Source of the DNA: CAVQNQ01 sp963714205
Lineage (GTDB): Bacteria > Acidobacteriota > Terriglobia > Bryobacterales > Bryobacteraceae
Length of the DNA stretch: 64,000 bases
Direction of reading: 5' to 3'
Assembly (NCBI GenBank): GCA_963714205.1
Contig: CAVQNQ010000002.1
Coordinates: 1,116,001-1,180,000, forward strand
Of the stretch, positions 27,325 to 37,021 are shown piece after piece; within the stretch, counting starts at the first letter, position 1, and each line of letters opens with the position of its first letter. The notes under the pieces were generated by a model that searched no databases, was not told where the DNA came from, and was given only the letters and a program-made list of their open reading frames with translations. A program made the position numbers and the translations under genes.

Positions 27325-28473
27325 ATGCACCGCAAGATTCTGATATCCGCGGGAGAGGCCTCCGGCGACCTCTATGCATCGCTGGTGGCCGAAGAGATGC
27401 GGCGCGCGTGGCCGGACGCGGAATTCTTCGGCTGCACCGGCCCCAACCTGCGTGCGGCCGGCGTTCGCACCGTGGTGGATGCCGCCAGCCTGGCGGTGGT
27501 AGGCCTGCTGGAGGTGATTTCGCACATCCCGCGCATCCACCGCGAGTACCGCAAGCTGCTGGCGGCGGCGCGGGAAACCCGCCCGGATGTCGCCATCCTG
27601 ACCGATTCGCCGGATTTTCACCTGCGCGTGGCGCGCCAACTCCACGCATGGGGCGTTCCGGTGGTTTACCTGGTGGCCCCGCAGGCTTGGGCGTGGAGAA
27701 AAGGGCGGCTCGCGGTGATGCGGCGCACCCTTCGCCATACCTTGTGCATCTTTCCTTTTGAAGAGGAATTCTTTCGGGGAGAAGGAGTTACGGCTACGTA
27801 CATTGGCCACCCGCTGGCCGGTCTGGTACGGCCAGCGCTCGGCCGGGACGAGTTTTTCCGGAAACACGGGCTGGCGCCGGGCCGTCCATTAATTACAGTG
27901 CTACCGGGAAGCCGCCGCGGCGAAGCGGCGCGACATCTGCCCGCGTTGTTGGGCGCCGCGAAACGGCTCCATCGGGAGCTAGCGGTGCATCTCATACTGC
28001 CGGCCTCGGTCACCACCGGGGCCGTCTTTTTCCGGGAGCGCACAGCGGGCTCGCCTGTCCAGGTGATCGAAGGGGAGAGCTGGGATGCCCTGGCCCATGC
28101 CGATGTGGCTCTGGCGGCCAGCGGGACCGTCACCATCGAGGCGGCTCTGTTGGGCACGCCTATGGTGACGTTTTACAAAGTGACACCCCTAAGCTGGCTG
28201 GCGGGCAAGTTTCTGGTTCGCGTGCCGTTTTATTCCATGGTGAATCTGATCGCCGGACGGGCGGTGGTGCCCGAATTGATGCAGAGCCGCATGACGGCCG
28301 AAAATCTGGCCGCCGGTGCGCTCCGCCTGCTCACCGATCAGACGGCCCGCGCGAAAATGCAGGCCGGCCTGGCCGAAGTGCGGGACAAGCTCTCCGGTTC
28401 GGCTGGCGCGCCGCGGCGCGCCGCGGCCATCGTGCAAGAGATTTTGGAAGGACAAGTCGCTCATGTTTCGTAA
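27325..28473 (+). CDS. lpxB: Lipid-A-disaccharide synthase
   Basis: 382 residues from the ATG at 27325; the in-frame ATG at 27229 would overlap the divergent gene. Family motifs are ILISAGEASGDLYASLV at the N-terminus, LTDSPDFHLRVA, VVYLVAPQAWAWRKGR, CIFPFEEEFFRG with TYIGHPL, LPGSRRGEAARHLP, and the donor-binding region ASGTVTIEAALLGTPMVTFYK. It condenses UDP-2,3-diacylglucosamine with lipid X to form the lipid A disaccharide on the inner face of the inner membrane. Its presence implies a lipopolysaccharide outer membrane. The end overlaps the next gene by 11 bases. Confidence 0.97.
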   Translation: MHRKILISAGEASGDLYASLVAEEMRRAWPDAEFFGCTGPNLRAAGVRTVVDAASLAVVGLLEVISHIPRIHREYRKLLAAARETRPDVAILTDSPDFHLRVARQLHAWGVPVVYLVAPQAWAWRKGRLAVMRRTLRHTLCIFPFEEEFFRGEGVTATYIGHPLAGLVRPALGRDEFFRKHGLAPGRPLITVLPGSRRGEAARHLPALLGAAKRLHRELAVHLILPASVTTGAVFFRERTAGSPVQVIEGESWDALAHADVALAASGTVTIEAALLGTPMVTFYKVTPLSWLAGKFLVRVPFYSMVNLIAGRAVVPELMQSRMTAENLAAGALRLLTDQTARAKMQAGLAEVRDKLSGSAGAPRRAAAIVQEILEGQVAHVS

Positions 28474-30448
28474 GATCCGCGTCGCTTCCCCGGCCCTTGC
28501 GGCCGGCTGGTTATGGATCGCCGGGACGGCCGTGGCGCCCGCCCAGGAGCGCCGCTCCGCGCGCATCCACGTCGAGCAGTACACCATCGAAGCCGAGATA
28601 TCTCCCAACACGCAGTCGCTCGCGGCCAAGGCGACCGTGCGGTTCGTCCCCATCGACGACAATGTCTCCTCGGCCGCCTTCGAGCTGAACAACGCGCTGA
28701 ACGTTTCGCGCGTCGTGGATAGCACCGGCAAGCAGATTCCCGCCTCGCGCAACCAACAGGATTTCACCGTACGCCTGAGCTTCGACCAGCCCCTGCCCAA
28801 AGGCCAGCCGGTCACCGTGACGTTCAACTATGACGGCCACCTTACCGGCCAGGAGGATTCGCCGGTTTACGGGATCAAGTTCGCGGCGATCCATCAGGAT
28901 TTCGCTTACCTCACCTACCCCGCACGCTGGTTTCCGGTGAACGGTTATACCACCGACCGCTTCGCCTCCGATATCAAGATTACGGTGCCCTCCGGTTTCG
29001 CGGTGCTGGGCAGCGGTCTCGACACGCACCAGACGGCCGGGGACAAGAGTATCTACGAATTCCGCTTCGACCGGCAGTCGTTTCCAGGCAGTATCGCGGT
29101 GGTGAAGGGCGATCCCGTCAAGGTGCAGGAAGAGGGCGTCACCACTTCGCTATACTTCCGCGGAGCCGAGGCTGAAATGGCGCAGGCATATGGGCAGGAA
29201 ATCGGCAAGCAGATGTCCTACTTTACCGGGACCTTCGGATTGCCGCCCTCCGCCAACCTGGCGGTGATCGAGACCGAGGCCGGAGCACCCAACGGCTACG
29301 CCGCGCCCGGCCTGGTGTTTCTGGCGCCGCATGCCATCACCCGCCCGGTGAGCAGTAGGACCGTGGCCAACGAGGTTTCACGCCAGTGGTGGGAGGAACT
29401 GGTGTCGCCCACCACCCGCAACCATCTCTGGCTGACGAACGGCCTCGCGGCTTATTCCGAGCTGCTGTGGACCGAGCACGCCATCAGCGCCGCCGCCATG
29501 GAAACGCAGTTCCGCGACGTGATGGTGGAATCGCTGACCGTGGACAATGTGCCCATCATCCAGTCGGCGCGCCTGGAAGATTATTCCCCCGAGCTATGGG
29601 CGCTTACCGGGAGCAAAGGTGCCGCCGTGTGCGGCATGCTCCGCTACATCGTGGGCGACGACAAGTTCTTCCAGATCCTCAAGACTTACGTCCAGCAGGA
29701 CGCCTGGAAATCCGTCGATACGGACGATTTCCGCAAGATCGCCGAGACCGTCTCCGGTCAGGATCTGGGATATTTCTTCATCCAGTGGATCGAATCGAGC
29801 GGCGCTCCGGAATTCAAGCTGGAATACACCATCTTCCGCACCCAGAAGGGGTTCCGCGTGATGGGCAAAATCGCGCAGGACCTCGATACCTTCCGCATGC
29901 CCGTGGACCTGAGAATCGAAACCGAAAGCAATCCCGAGGAGAAACGCGTGGAGGTAGTGGGAACGTCCTCCGAGTTTTCGGTGGATACATTCGGCAAGCC
30001 CAAGAACGTGGTGATCGATCCGAACGAGCACGTGCTGCGCTACAGCGCCAATGTGCGGGTGGCCGTGGCCATCCGGCGCGGCGAGCAGTACGCCGAGCTG
30101 ACCGAATTCCCCGACGCGCTGAAGGAATATCAGAAAGCCCTGGAGACCAACCGCGGCAGTTCGCTGGCCCACTATCGGATCGCGGAAGTGTATTTTTTGC
30201 AGAACAACTACCAGCCGGCGGCCAACGAGTTCCGCGAGGCCCTGAATGGCGACCTGGAACCCAAGTGGACGGAAGTGTGGGCCCACATTAACCTGGGCAA
30301 GATCTTCGATATCACAGGTCAGCGCGACCGCGCGGTGAACGAATATAACCTGGCGATCCGGACTAAGGACGATACTCAAGGCGCCCAGGAAGAAGCCGGC
30401 AAGTATCTCAAGACGCCATACGAGCGGCAGCGCCGCACCGAGCAATAG
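28463..30448 (+). CDS. M1-peptidase-like protein with lost zinc site and C-terminal TPR
   Basis: 661 residues from the ATG at 28463, overlapping lpxB by 11 bases. A signal peptide ends near VAPAQE. The M1 aminopeptidase beta saddle follows (VEQYTIEAEISPNTQSL, TVTFNYDGHLTGQEDSPVYG), then the thermolysin-like domain. Where active enzymes have HExxH-x18-E, this protein has N303-E304-V-S-R307 and N326. The surrounding RQWWEELVSP and HLWLTNGLAAYSELLW are otherwise typical, so both zinc histidines and the third ligand are gone. The GAMEN exopeptidase loop is replaced by ETEAGAPNG. The last 120 residues form about two or three TPR-like helices (FPDALKEYQKALE, AHYRIAEVYFLQNNYQPAANEF). It is probably a periplasmic binding or scaffold protein. 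Confidence 0.8.
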   Translation: MFRKIRVASPALAAGWLWIAGTAVAPAQERRSARIHVEQYTIEAEISPNTQSLAAKATVRFVPIDDNVSSAAFELNNALNVSRVVDSTGKQIPASRNQQDFTVRLSFDQPLPKGQPVTVTFNYDGHLTGQEDSPVYGIKFAAIHQDFAYLTYPARWFPVNGYTTDRFASDIKITVPSGFAVLGSGLDTHQTAGDKSIYEFRFDRQSFPGSIAVVKGDPVKVQEEGVTTSLYFRGAEAEMAQAYGQEIGKQMSYFTGTFGLPPSANLAVIETEAGAPNGYAAPGLVFLAPHAITRPVSSRTVANEVSRQWWEELVSPTTRNHLWLTNGLAAYSELLWTEHAISAAAMETQFRDVMVESLTVDNVPIIQSARLEDYSPELWALTGSKGAAVCGMLRYIVGDDKFFQILKTYVQQDAWKSVDTDDFRKIAETVSGQDLGYFFIQWIESSGAPEFKLEYTIFRTQKGFRVMGKIAQDLDTFRMPVDLRIETESNPEEKRVEVVGTSSEFSVDTFGKPKNVVIDPNEHVLRYSANVRVAVAIRRGEQYAELTEFPDALKEYQKALETNRGSSLAHYRIAEVYFLQNNYQPAANEFREALNGDLEPKWTEVWAHINLGKIFDITGQRDRAVNEYNLAIRTKDDTQGAQEEAGKYLKTPYERQRRTEQ

Positions 30449-30508
30449 AATCTTTACTAGAAAATCTTGCACCTGGCAACACTACAGTTTTCTAACTGAG
30501 GTTCCCAG

Positions 30509-30763
30509 GTGACAAGAATTCTCAAGCTGGCGCTGATCGCTGCTCTGCTAGCGATGGGCGGCCGCGCCGTATGGGTAATTTGGCCGCCGGCAGACCCGGT
30601 ACCGGTGAGTTCGGCTGAACCTCCCGGCTACGGCGCGCCCAAGTACCCTGAAGCCTTCGCCGTGGAGGCTCCGGAGCCACCCATCGCGGTGCTGGTGGGA
30701 ATCGGGCTGGTCGGGCTGGGATTGCTGGCCCGCAAACGCTCCTGGTGGTCGCGTTCACGCTGA
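30509..30763 (+). CDS. Small PEP-CTERM-like exported protein
   Basis: 84 residues starting at a GTG. An N-terminal signal segment (RILKLALIAALLAMGGRAVWVIW) is followed by a short Pro-rich spacer. The C-terminus is PEPPIAVLVGIGLVGLGLLARKRSW, which has the PEP motif, hydrophobic helix and basic cluster of PEP-CTERM sorting tails. This would make it a minimal exosortase substrate. The mature middle is only about 35 residues, so it may be a small surface peptide. No exosortase gene lies in this window. Confidence 0.6.
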   Translation: MTRILKLALIAALLAMGGRAVWVIWPPADPVPVSSAEPPGYGAPKYPEAFAVEAPEPPIAVLVGIGLVGLGLLARKRSWWSRSR

Positions 30764-30781
30764 AGCCGGAACGGTTCGGGC

Positions 30782-31075
30782 TCAGCTCCAGTGCCCTTCC
30801 ACCAGGACCCAGCCGCGGGGCCGATGGACCCAGTGCGCGCGGACCCAATGGGCACGCGGACGCGGCGGCCTGACCCAGGCTCCCGGCATCCAAACGTAGC
30901 GCCCTCCATCCCACCGATGGTATCCGGGCGTCCACACGAAACCCACGCCAGGCCGCGGTGGCGGCGCTTCGACCACTGGCCGCGGCGGCCCAACCCGCAC
31001 ATAAACGTCGGCCGCCGCGGCGCTCCCCGCCAGCATGCCGATAAAAATACAAGTCGCCAATCCTCTGCGAAACAT
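30782..31075 (-). CDS. Secreted Trp/Pro-rich YXWXGXW-type repeat protein
   Basis: 97 residues from the ATG at 31075; the open frame extends to 31168 without coding character. A clear signal peptide (ATCIFIGMLAGSAAAA) is followed by a Pro-rich segment. Short W-rich repeats follow: FVWTPGYHRWDGG, YVWMPGAWVRPPRP, AHWVRAHWVHRP, GWVLVEGHW. These match the 'WxxGxW' pattern of small periplasmic or outer-membrane-associated proteins whose function is unknown. It is convergent with the PEP-CTERM-like gene. Confidence 0.7.
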   Translation of the reverse strand: MFRRGLATCIFIGMLAGSAAAADVYVRVGPPRPVVEAPPPRPGVGFVWTPGYHRWDGGRYVWMPGAWVRPPRPRAHWVRAHWVHRPRGWVLVEGHWS

Positions 31076-31142
31076 GCTTTGTTTCCCTCCACCCGGAGAG
31101 ACGCACGCACCCCGCCAATGGGTTATTAAGAGCGATTCATGG

Positions 31143-33074
<1,932 letters not shown>

Positions 33075-33190
33075 AGCGAAATCTTACCAGAGGAGGCCCG
33101 GAGCGGACGGCGTGCTCGTCCAATCGATACCTTCCGATCGCACATCGGCCCTAAGAATGACGCCCACCGACCGGGACCGATTTCTTCAGA

Positions 33191-34162
33191 TCATTGCGAT
33201 TCCGCGTAGAATCGCCGGACAATTGCCGGAATCCCGGCCACGCCCTTCCAATCCGGATACTTGACATCGAATTCGGCTGTAAGAGTCTGGCCTGCCTGTT
33301 CCGCAGTCTTGCCCTCAGCTTTGAGTTCCCGCGAACGCCGCTGCAGGTCTCGGAGCACTTCCCGCTGGCTGGAAATCAGCGAGGCATCCCGGACGTCGCC
33401 ATGATTAGGCATGACGATAAGCGGATGAAGTGCGTCCAGCTTGTCGATAACGTCGAGCCAGTTTGTAACGCTGGGGGTTTGGTCCGGCATCCCGGGATAC
33501 GATTTGCTTGCGAGGATATTGCCGCCGTGCAGCACGCGATCCGGCTCAATAAAGATGACAACGTCTCCGTTGGTGCGCGCCGGGCCATACCAAAACAGGC
33601 GGACCGTCACTCCGCCGCCCAAATCAATCCTGGCGTCCCGATCGAAGACGATGTCGGGGTCCCGCAGCTTTACATCCTGGAGCGCCGCCTTCAGATCGGC
33701 TGACCGCGATACGAATGAATCGATGTAGCTGGCTGTGCCTTCGGCAATATCCGCTGCTTGCGCCGCGGGGATAATCCACACCGTATGGGGCGGAAACGCC
33801 ATCGCGCCGGTGACGTGCTCGGGACGAAAATCGGTTGTGGCGAGATAGAATTTCGTATTCCTGCTGAGACTCTGCGCTTCGCGCACGACAATCTCTCCGC
33901 TCTTCGGGCCCATGCCCGTATCGACCACCAGCGTGGCTCGGCTCCCCACAACGATGGCTATGTTGGGGACGCCAGGCCTATTCTGATCGGGGATCTCCCA
34001 GACATGCTCCGATATGCGTTTCACGGTGTGTTCCCGCACGATGAATGGCGTCGGAGGCGCCGCCTGATCCTGGGCAATTGCCAGCGCGGGGGTGAAGACC
34101 ATCGTGAACGCCACGAAAACAAATAGGGAAGTTACCGGGACTAAACTCGCAGATTGCCTCAT
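33191..34162 (-). CDS. Exported metallo-beta-lactamase-fold protein with degenerate metal site
   Basis: A 323-residue protein with an N-terminal signal peptide (about 1-30, ending ALAIAQ). The fold is recognisable: NIAIVVGSRATLVVDTGMG, then the metal loop, then WYGPARTNGDVVIFIEPDRVLHGGNIL, and VMPNHGDV late in the chain. However, the usual HxHxDH reads T-D-F-R-P-E-H (about residues 110-116), and the H of the GxAHTxGD segment is Arg. Only one histidine of each cluster survives, so normal di-zinc hydrolysis looks impossible. It may be a binding protein or use another chemistry. The C-terminal helical tail (LRDLQRRSRELKAEGKTAEQ) is also seen in exported MBL proteins. Confidence 0.75.
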   Translation of the reverse strand: MRQSASLVPVTSLFVFVAFTMVFTPALAIAQDQAAPPTPFIVREHTVKRISEHVWEIPDQNRPGVPNIAIVVGSRATLVVDTGMGPKSGEIVVREAQSLSRNTKFYLATTDFRPEHVTGAMAFPPHTVWIIPAAQAADIAEGTASYIDSFVSRSADLKAALQDVKLRDPDIVFDRDARIDLGGGVTVRLFWYGPARTNGDVVIFIEPDRVLHGGNILASKSYPGMPDQTPSVTNWLDVIDKLDALHPLIVMPNHGDVRDASLISSQREVLRDLQRRSRELKAEGKTAEQAGQTLTAEFDVKYPDWKGVAGIPAIVRRFYAESQ

Positions 34163-34261
34163 CGGAATCTATGTTCCTTTCAGATTGCTCAAACGACCGC
34201 GGAAAAGCTACCCGAAACAGTTTATCCGACCGGGAGAGCATCCCAGGTTCGAAACACCCTT

Positions 34262-34918
34262 TCAGAAGTGCGGCGTCACGCCTGCCAGGACGGACACAGT
34301 ATAGCCCAATAGGAATGCTATGACCGCGGCGCAGAGCGATTCACGGTGCTTCCACCACCAGGAGGTTCTCCGAATATGGAAGGAAAGCTCGGCGGCGATC
34401 TCTGGCGCTTTGTCGCGAAAGGCGGCATCGTTGGCTTCGGTAACGGTCCGGTTTTCGGCCTGGGCCGGATGAGGGTCCGGTTTCTTCATGATCCCTAAAC
34501 CGTGACTCCGGCTGACCGCCATCAGCCCCTCCTCGAGAGTCGCCTTCCGCGTGAAGAAGACGCAGTTGCGGGAGCGAAACCGTTGCCACACGTCTTCAGC
34601 CAGCGCCAGGCCACCCTGGTAAGTCTGTCTCAGTTTCGCCAGCACGGCCATGAAATCCGCCTGTGCGAGGGTGTACCGGCCCCATGCGGCGCGCAACTCA
34701 GAGAGCTCCGCTTCGCTATTAAGAGGACCCTCCGGGAAATAGAGATCCAGCACGAACAGTTCCGGGCGCTCCCGCCCGTTTCTCTTGAGATCCGCCAACG
34801 CCTCGTCGAGCGTCTGGCCGGCTCCAATCACGAATTCCGCGCTCAGATTCTCGCGAAAGCGCCGGAGTTCCGCGGGATCGTCATCGACAAAGCAAAGGGA
34901 GCGTCGTCGTTTTCTCAT
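34262..34918 (-). CDS. Receiver-domain protein with C-terminal membrane anchor
   Basis: A 218-residue protein. It begins with a CheY-like receiver: CFVDDDPAELRRF (acidic cluster D12-D14), the probable phosphoacceptor D58 in LFVLDLYFPEGP, T123 in VFFTRKA and a Lys in LGIMKKPD. An insertion of about 50 residues (65-115) separates the phosphoacceptor strand from the Thr strand. The C-terminal 25 residues form a hydrophobic helix (ESLCAAVIAFLLGYTVSVLAGV, about 193-214), so the receiver would be tethered to the inner membrane by its tail. No output or kinase domain is present. It lies just upstream of the TPR gene on the same strand. Confidence 0.65.
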   Translation of the reverse strand: MRKRRRSLCFVDDDPAELRRFRENLSAEFVIGAGQTLDEALADLKRNGRERPELFVLDLYFPEGPLNSEAELSELRAAWGRYTLAQADFMAVLAKLRQTYQGGLALAEDVWQRFRSRNCVFFTRKATLEEGLMAVSRSHGLGIMKKPDPHPAQAENRTVTEANDAAFRDKAPEIAAELSFHIRRTSWWWKHRESLCAAVIAFLLGYTVSVLAGVTPHF

Positions 34919-34942
34919 GGCGGCCTCTTGACGCGGCCAGCG

Positions 34943-36796
34943 CTAACGCCCCGGCGCGGCCAGCTTCTGCGCGGCTGCCATGTCGGACTCGGCGCCGGCT
35001 TTGTCCCCGGAGGCGCGGCGGGCCACCGCGCGGTTGATATAGGCGTTGGCGTACGCCGGATTGATCCGGATGGCCTGGTCGAAATCCGCGATGGCTTCGG
35101 CGTACCGCTTGAGCCGCAGCTCGGCATAGCCGCGCCCGTTATAGGCCACCGCGAAGAAGGGGTCCAGCTTCACCGATTCGGTGAGCAGCTCGATCGCCTC
35201 TGGGAAGCGGCCGTCCTGGATCATCTGCCGGCCCAGGGCATTGTATTTAACCGCGCTCATTTTCGGTGCGGCGGGCGCCCGTATCGCTGCCGGACCGGGT
35301 GTGGGAACCGGCATCCGGGCGGGCGCCGCCGCGGAGACCGGCTCCGCGGCCGCAGCAGATGTCGCAACCGGTGTGGTCACAGGCGCGGGCGCGGGTTCAG
35401 CGGGGGCTGCGGCCGTCGCAGGCGCGGGCGCGGGTTCAGCGGACGCTGCGGCCGTCACTGGCGCGGGGGCGGGTTCAGGCGCGGAAGCTGCGGCCTCGGG
35501 CTGGGGAGCCGGCTGGGATTCTTCCGCTCGGCCCTGTATGGCCGGCGACGTTTCGCCGGCATCCGGCAGGCGCAGGGTGCTGGTCTCGGGCGCCTGTTCC
35601 TTCTCCAGCGATTGCCGCACGGCGGCATCCACCTTCGCTTGCGCCTCGCCGACCAGCCGCTCCGTTTCTTTATCGTTGGGGTCCAGCTCGTGGGCGCGCT
35701 TCAGGTCCGCCAAGGCTTCGTCGAAACGCCCCAACAGGAAATAGGCATCGCCGCGCGCCGCCCAGAGGTAGGCGGAGCTGGGATCGAGCGAGATCGCCAT
35801 GGTGCGGTCCTGAATGCCTTTCTCGTGCTGCCCGAGCAGGTGATAGGAGCCGCCGCGCGCCACGTAAGCCTCGGGATTCCTGGGGTCGAGCGCCACGGCC
35901 TGCTCACGATCCTGGAGAGCCTCGGAGTATCGCTGCAAACGAACGAAAACCGCGCTGCGCGCCAGAAAGAGCCGCGCGTCCTGGGGATCGCGCCGGATCG
36001 CCTCGCCGTAATCGGACAAGGCGCCCTCGTCCTGCCCCAACCGCTCGCGCACCGCGCCGCGCACGCGCCACGCGCGCAGATCGTCGGGCTTCAGCTTCAG
36101 GGCGGTGTCCAGATCCTGAAGGGCCTGCTGGAAACCGTGCGCGCCGACGTAAGCCAGGGCCCGGTCGACGAAGGCCTCCTCGTAATCCGGTTTGCGCGCC
36201 AGGCACAGGTCAAAATCGTCCAGCGCGGCGTTGTATTCCCCCAGCGCCGTCCGGGCCAGCCCGCGGCCGAGATAAGGTTCGGGACTGTCGAGCCGCAGCT
36301 TGATGGCCTGCGCGAAATCATCGACGGCTCTGTTGTACTGCGCCAGGGCGAGGTAGGCGTTGCCTCGCCCGGTGTAGATTTCGGAGCGCTCGAGCTTCAG
36401 GCTGATGGCGGTATTGAAGTCCTGAATGGCTCGCTGCGGCTGGTTGGTGACGGAAAAGTAGTCGCCCCGCGCCGCGTAGGATTGGGCATCGCCCGGCTGG
36501 ATCTTAATGGCCTCTTCCAGGTCTGCGCCGGCTTGGTCGCGCATGCCCGCGGCCAGGTACGTCTTGGCGCGCCCTCGCCACGCGGCGCTGTTGGAAGGAT
36601 CGGTCTCGATCGCTTCGGTGTATGCGGCCAGGGCTTCCTCGCGCCGCCCGGCCTCCTCGGCGCGGACCGCGCGTTGATAGGCGGCTTGGGATCGCTTCCG
36701 GTCGGACTTCGCCTCCGCGCCGTGCGCGGGAAATAGCAAACCCGCTACGGCAATGCCGATCAACACCCGCGCGAGGCGGTCGAGTAGCTGCCGCAT
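34943..36796 (-). CDS. Periplasmic TPR-repeat protein with Ala/Pro linker
   Basis: 617 residues from the ATG at 36796. The frame is open further, to 36910, but that region is the cobalamin riboswitch on the other strand. A signal peptide (LARVLIGIAVAGLLFPAHGAEA) is followed by about eleven tetratricopeptide repeats with the 34-residue pattern A..Y...GRA...LG.YD.A..DF..A..L.P. A low-complexity Ala/Pro/Glu linker (about residues 425-510) contains a 13-residue repeat. Two or three more TPRs follow (VKLDPFFAVAYNGRGYAELRL, IRINPAYANAYINRAVARR). It probably acts as a periplasmic protein-binding scaffold. The partner is unknown. Confidence 0.85.
   Translation of the reverse strand: MRQLLDRLARVLIGIAVAGLLFPAHGAEAKSDRKRSQAAYQRAVRAEEAGRREEALAAYTEAIETDPSNSAAWRGRAKTYLAAGMRDQAGADLEEAIKIQPGDAQSYAARGDYFSVTNQPQRAIQDFNTAISLKLERSEIYTGRGNAYLALAQYNRAVDDFAQAIKLRLDSPEPYLGRGLARTALGEYNAALDDFDLCLARKPDYEEAFVDRALAYVGAHGFQQALQDLDTALKLKPDDLRAWRVRGAVRERLGQDEGALSDYGEAIRRDPQDARLFLARSAVFVRLQRYSEALQDREQAVALDPRNPEAYVARGGSYHLLGQHEKGIQDRTMAISLDPSSAYLWAARGDAYFLLGRFDEALADLKRAHELDPNDKETERLVGEAQAKVDAAVRQSLEKEQAPETSTLRLPDAGETSPAIQGRAEESQPAPQPEAAASAPEPAPAPVTAAASAEPAPAPATAAAPAEPAPAPVTTPVATSAAAAEPVSAAAPARMPVPTPGPAAIRAPAAPKMSAVKYNALGRQMIQDGRFPEAIELLTESVKLDPFFAVAYNGRGYAELRLKRYAEAIADFDQAIRINPAYANAYINRAVARRASGDKAGAESDMAAAQKLAAPGR
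35381..35497. repeat. 39-bp tandem repeat, three copies, inside the TPR gene
   Basis: Three imperfect 39-base units begin at about 35381, 35420 and 35459. Each contains GGCGCGGGCGCGGGTTCAGC or a close variant. On the coding (minus) strand they encode a 13-residue unit of the type AEPAPAPVTAAAS, forming part of the flexible linker. The copy number is likely to vary between strains by slippage. Confidence 0.75.
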
Positions 36797-36839
36797 GCAA
36801 TCCTGCCAAGGATGTATACTCGGATTGTAGTCGAAATCA

Positions 36840-36985
36840 CCGCTGGTGTACGGGAAACCGGTGAAAGTCCGGCACGGCCCCGCCACTGTAAGCGCGGAGG
36901 CCCGGTCCAACCGGCCACTGCCCCTGTATGGGGGTGGGAAGGCGGACCGGTCCGAAGATGCGCAAGTCAGGAGACCGGCCAGCGA
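36840..36985 (+). promoter_or_regulatory. Cobalamin (AdoCbl-type) riboswitch
   Basis: The leader carries the conserved core GGGAAACCGGTGAAAGTCCG, CCCCGCCACTGTAAGCG and the 3' B12 box GCAAGTCAGGAGACCGGCC (36962-36980). The closing P1 helix pairs GCTGG at 36842-36846 with CCAGC at 36979-36983. It lies about 37 bases upstream of the TonB receptor start, so cobalamin binding should repress expression of the receptor and the overlapping downstream genes. A good ribosome binding site (GAGGAG, about 37010-37015) lies between riboswitch and gene, consistent with control of translation. Confidence 0.95.
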
Positions 36986-37021
36986 ATATCGTCGATTCAG
37001 CTCTCGAGGGAGGAGCTCAGA

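Noticed and set aside
30449..30508. TTGCAC and TTCTAA as a housekeeping promoter for the PEP-CTERM-like gene
   Set aside because: The spacing is right (17), but the -10 match is only about half, which is not enough to annotate.
34502..36736. 744-codon plus-strand frame opposite the TPR gene
   Set aside because: Its apparent Arg/Gly repeats mirror the Ala/Pro linker and TPR periodicity of the true gene on the minus strand.
36797..36910. Upstream extension of the TPR protein
   Set aside because: The region is the cobalamin riboswitch on the opposite strand, and the signal peptide starts at the ATG at 36796.
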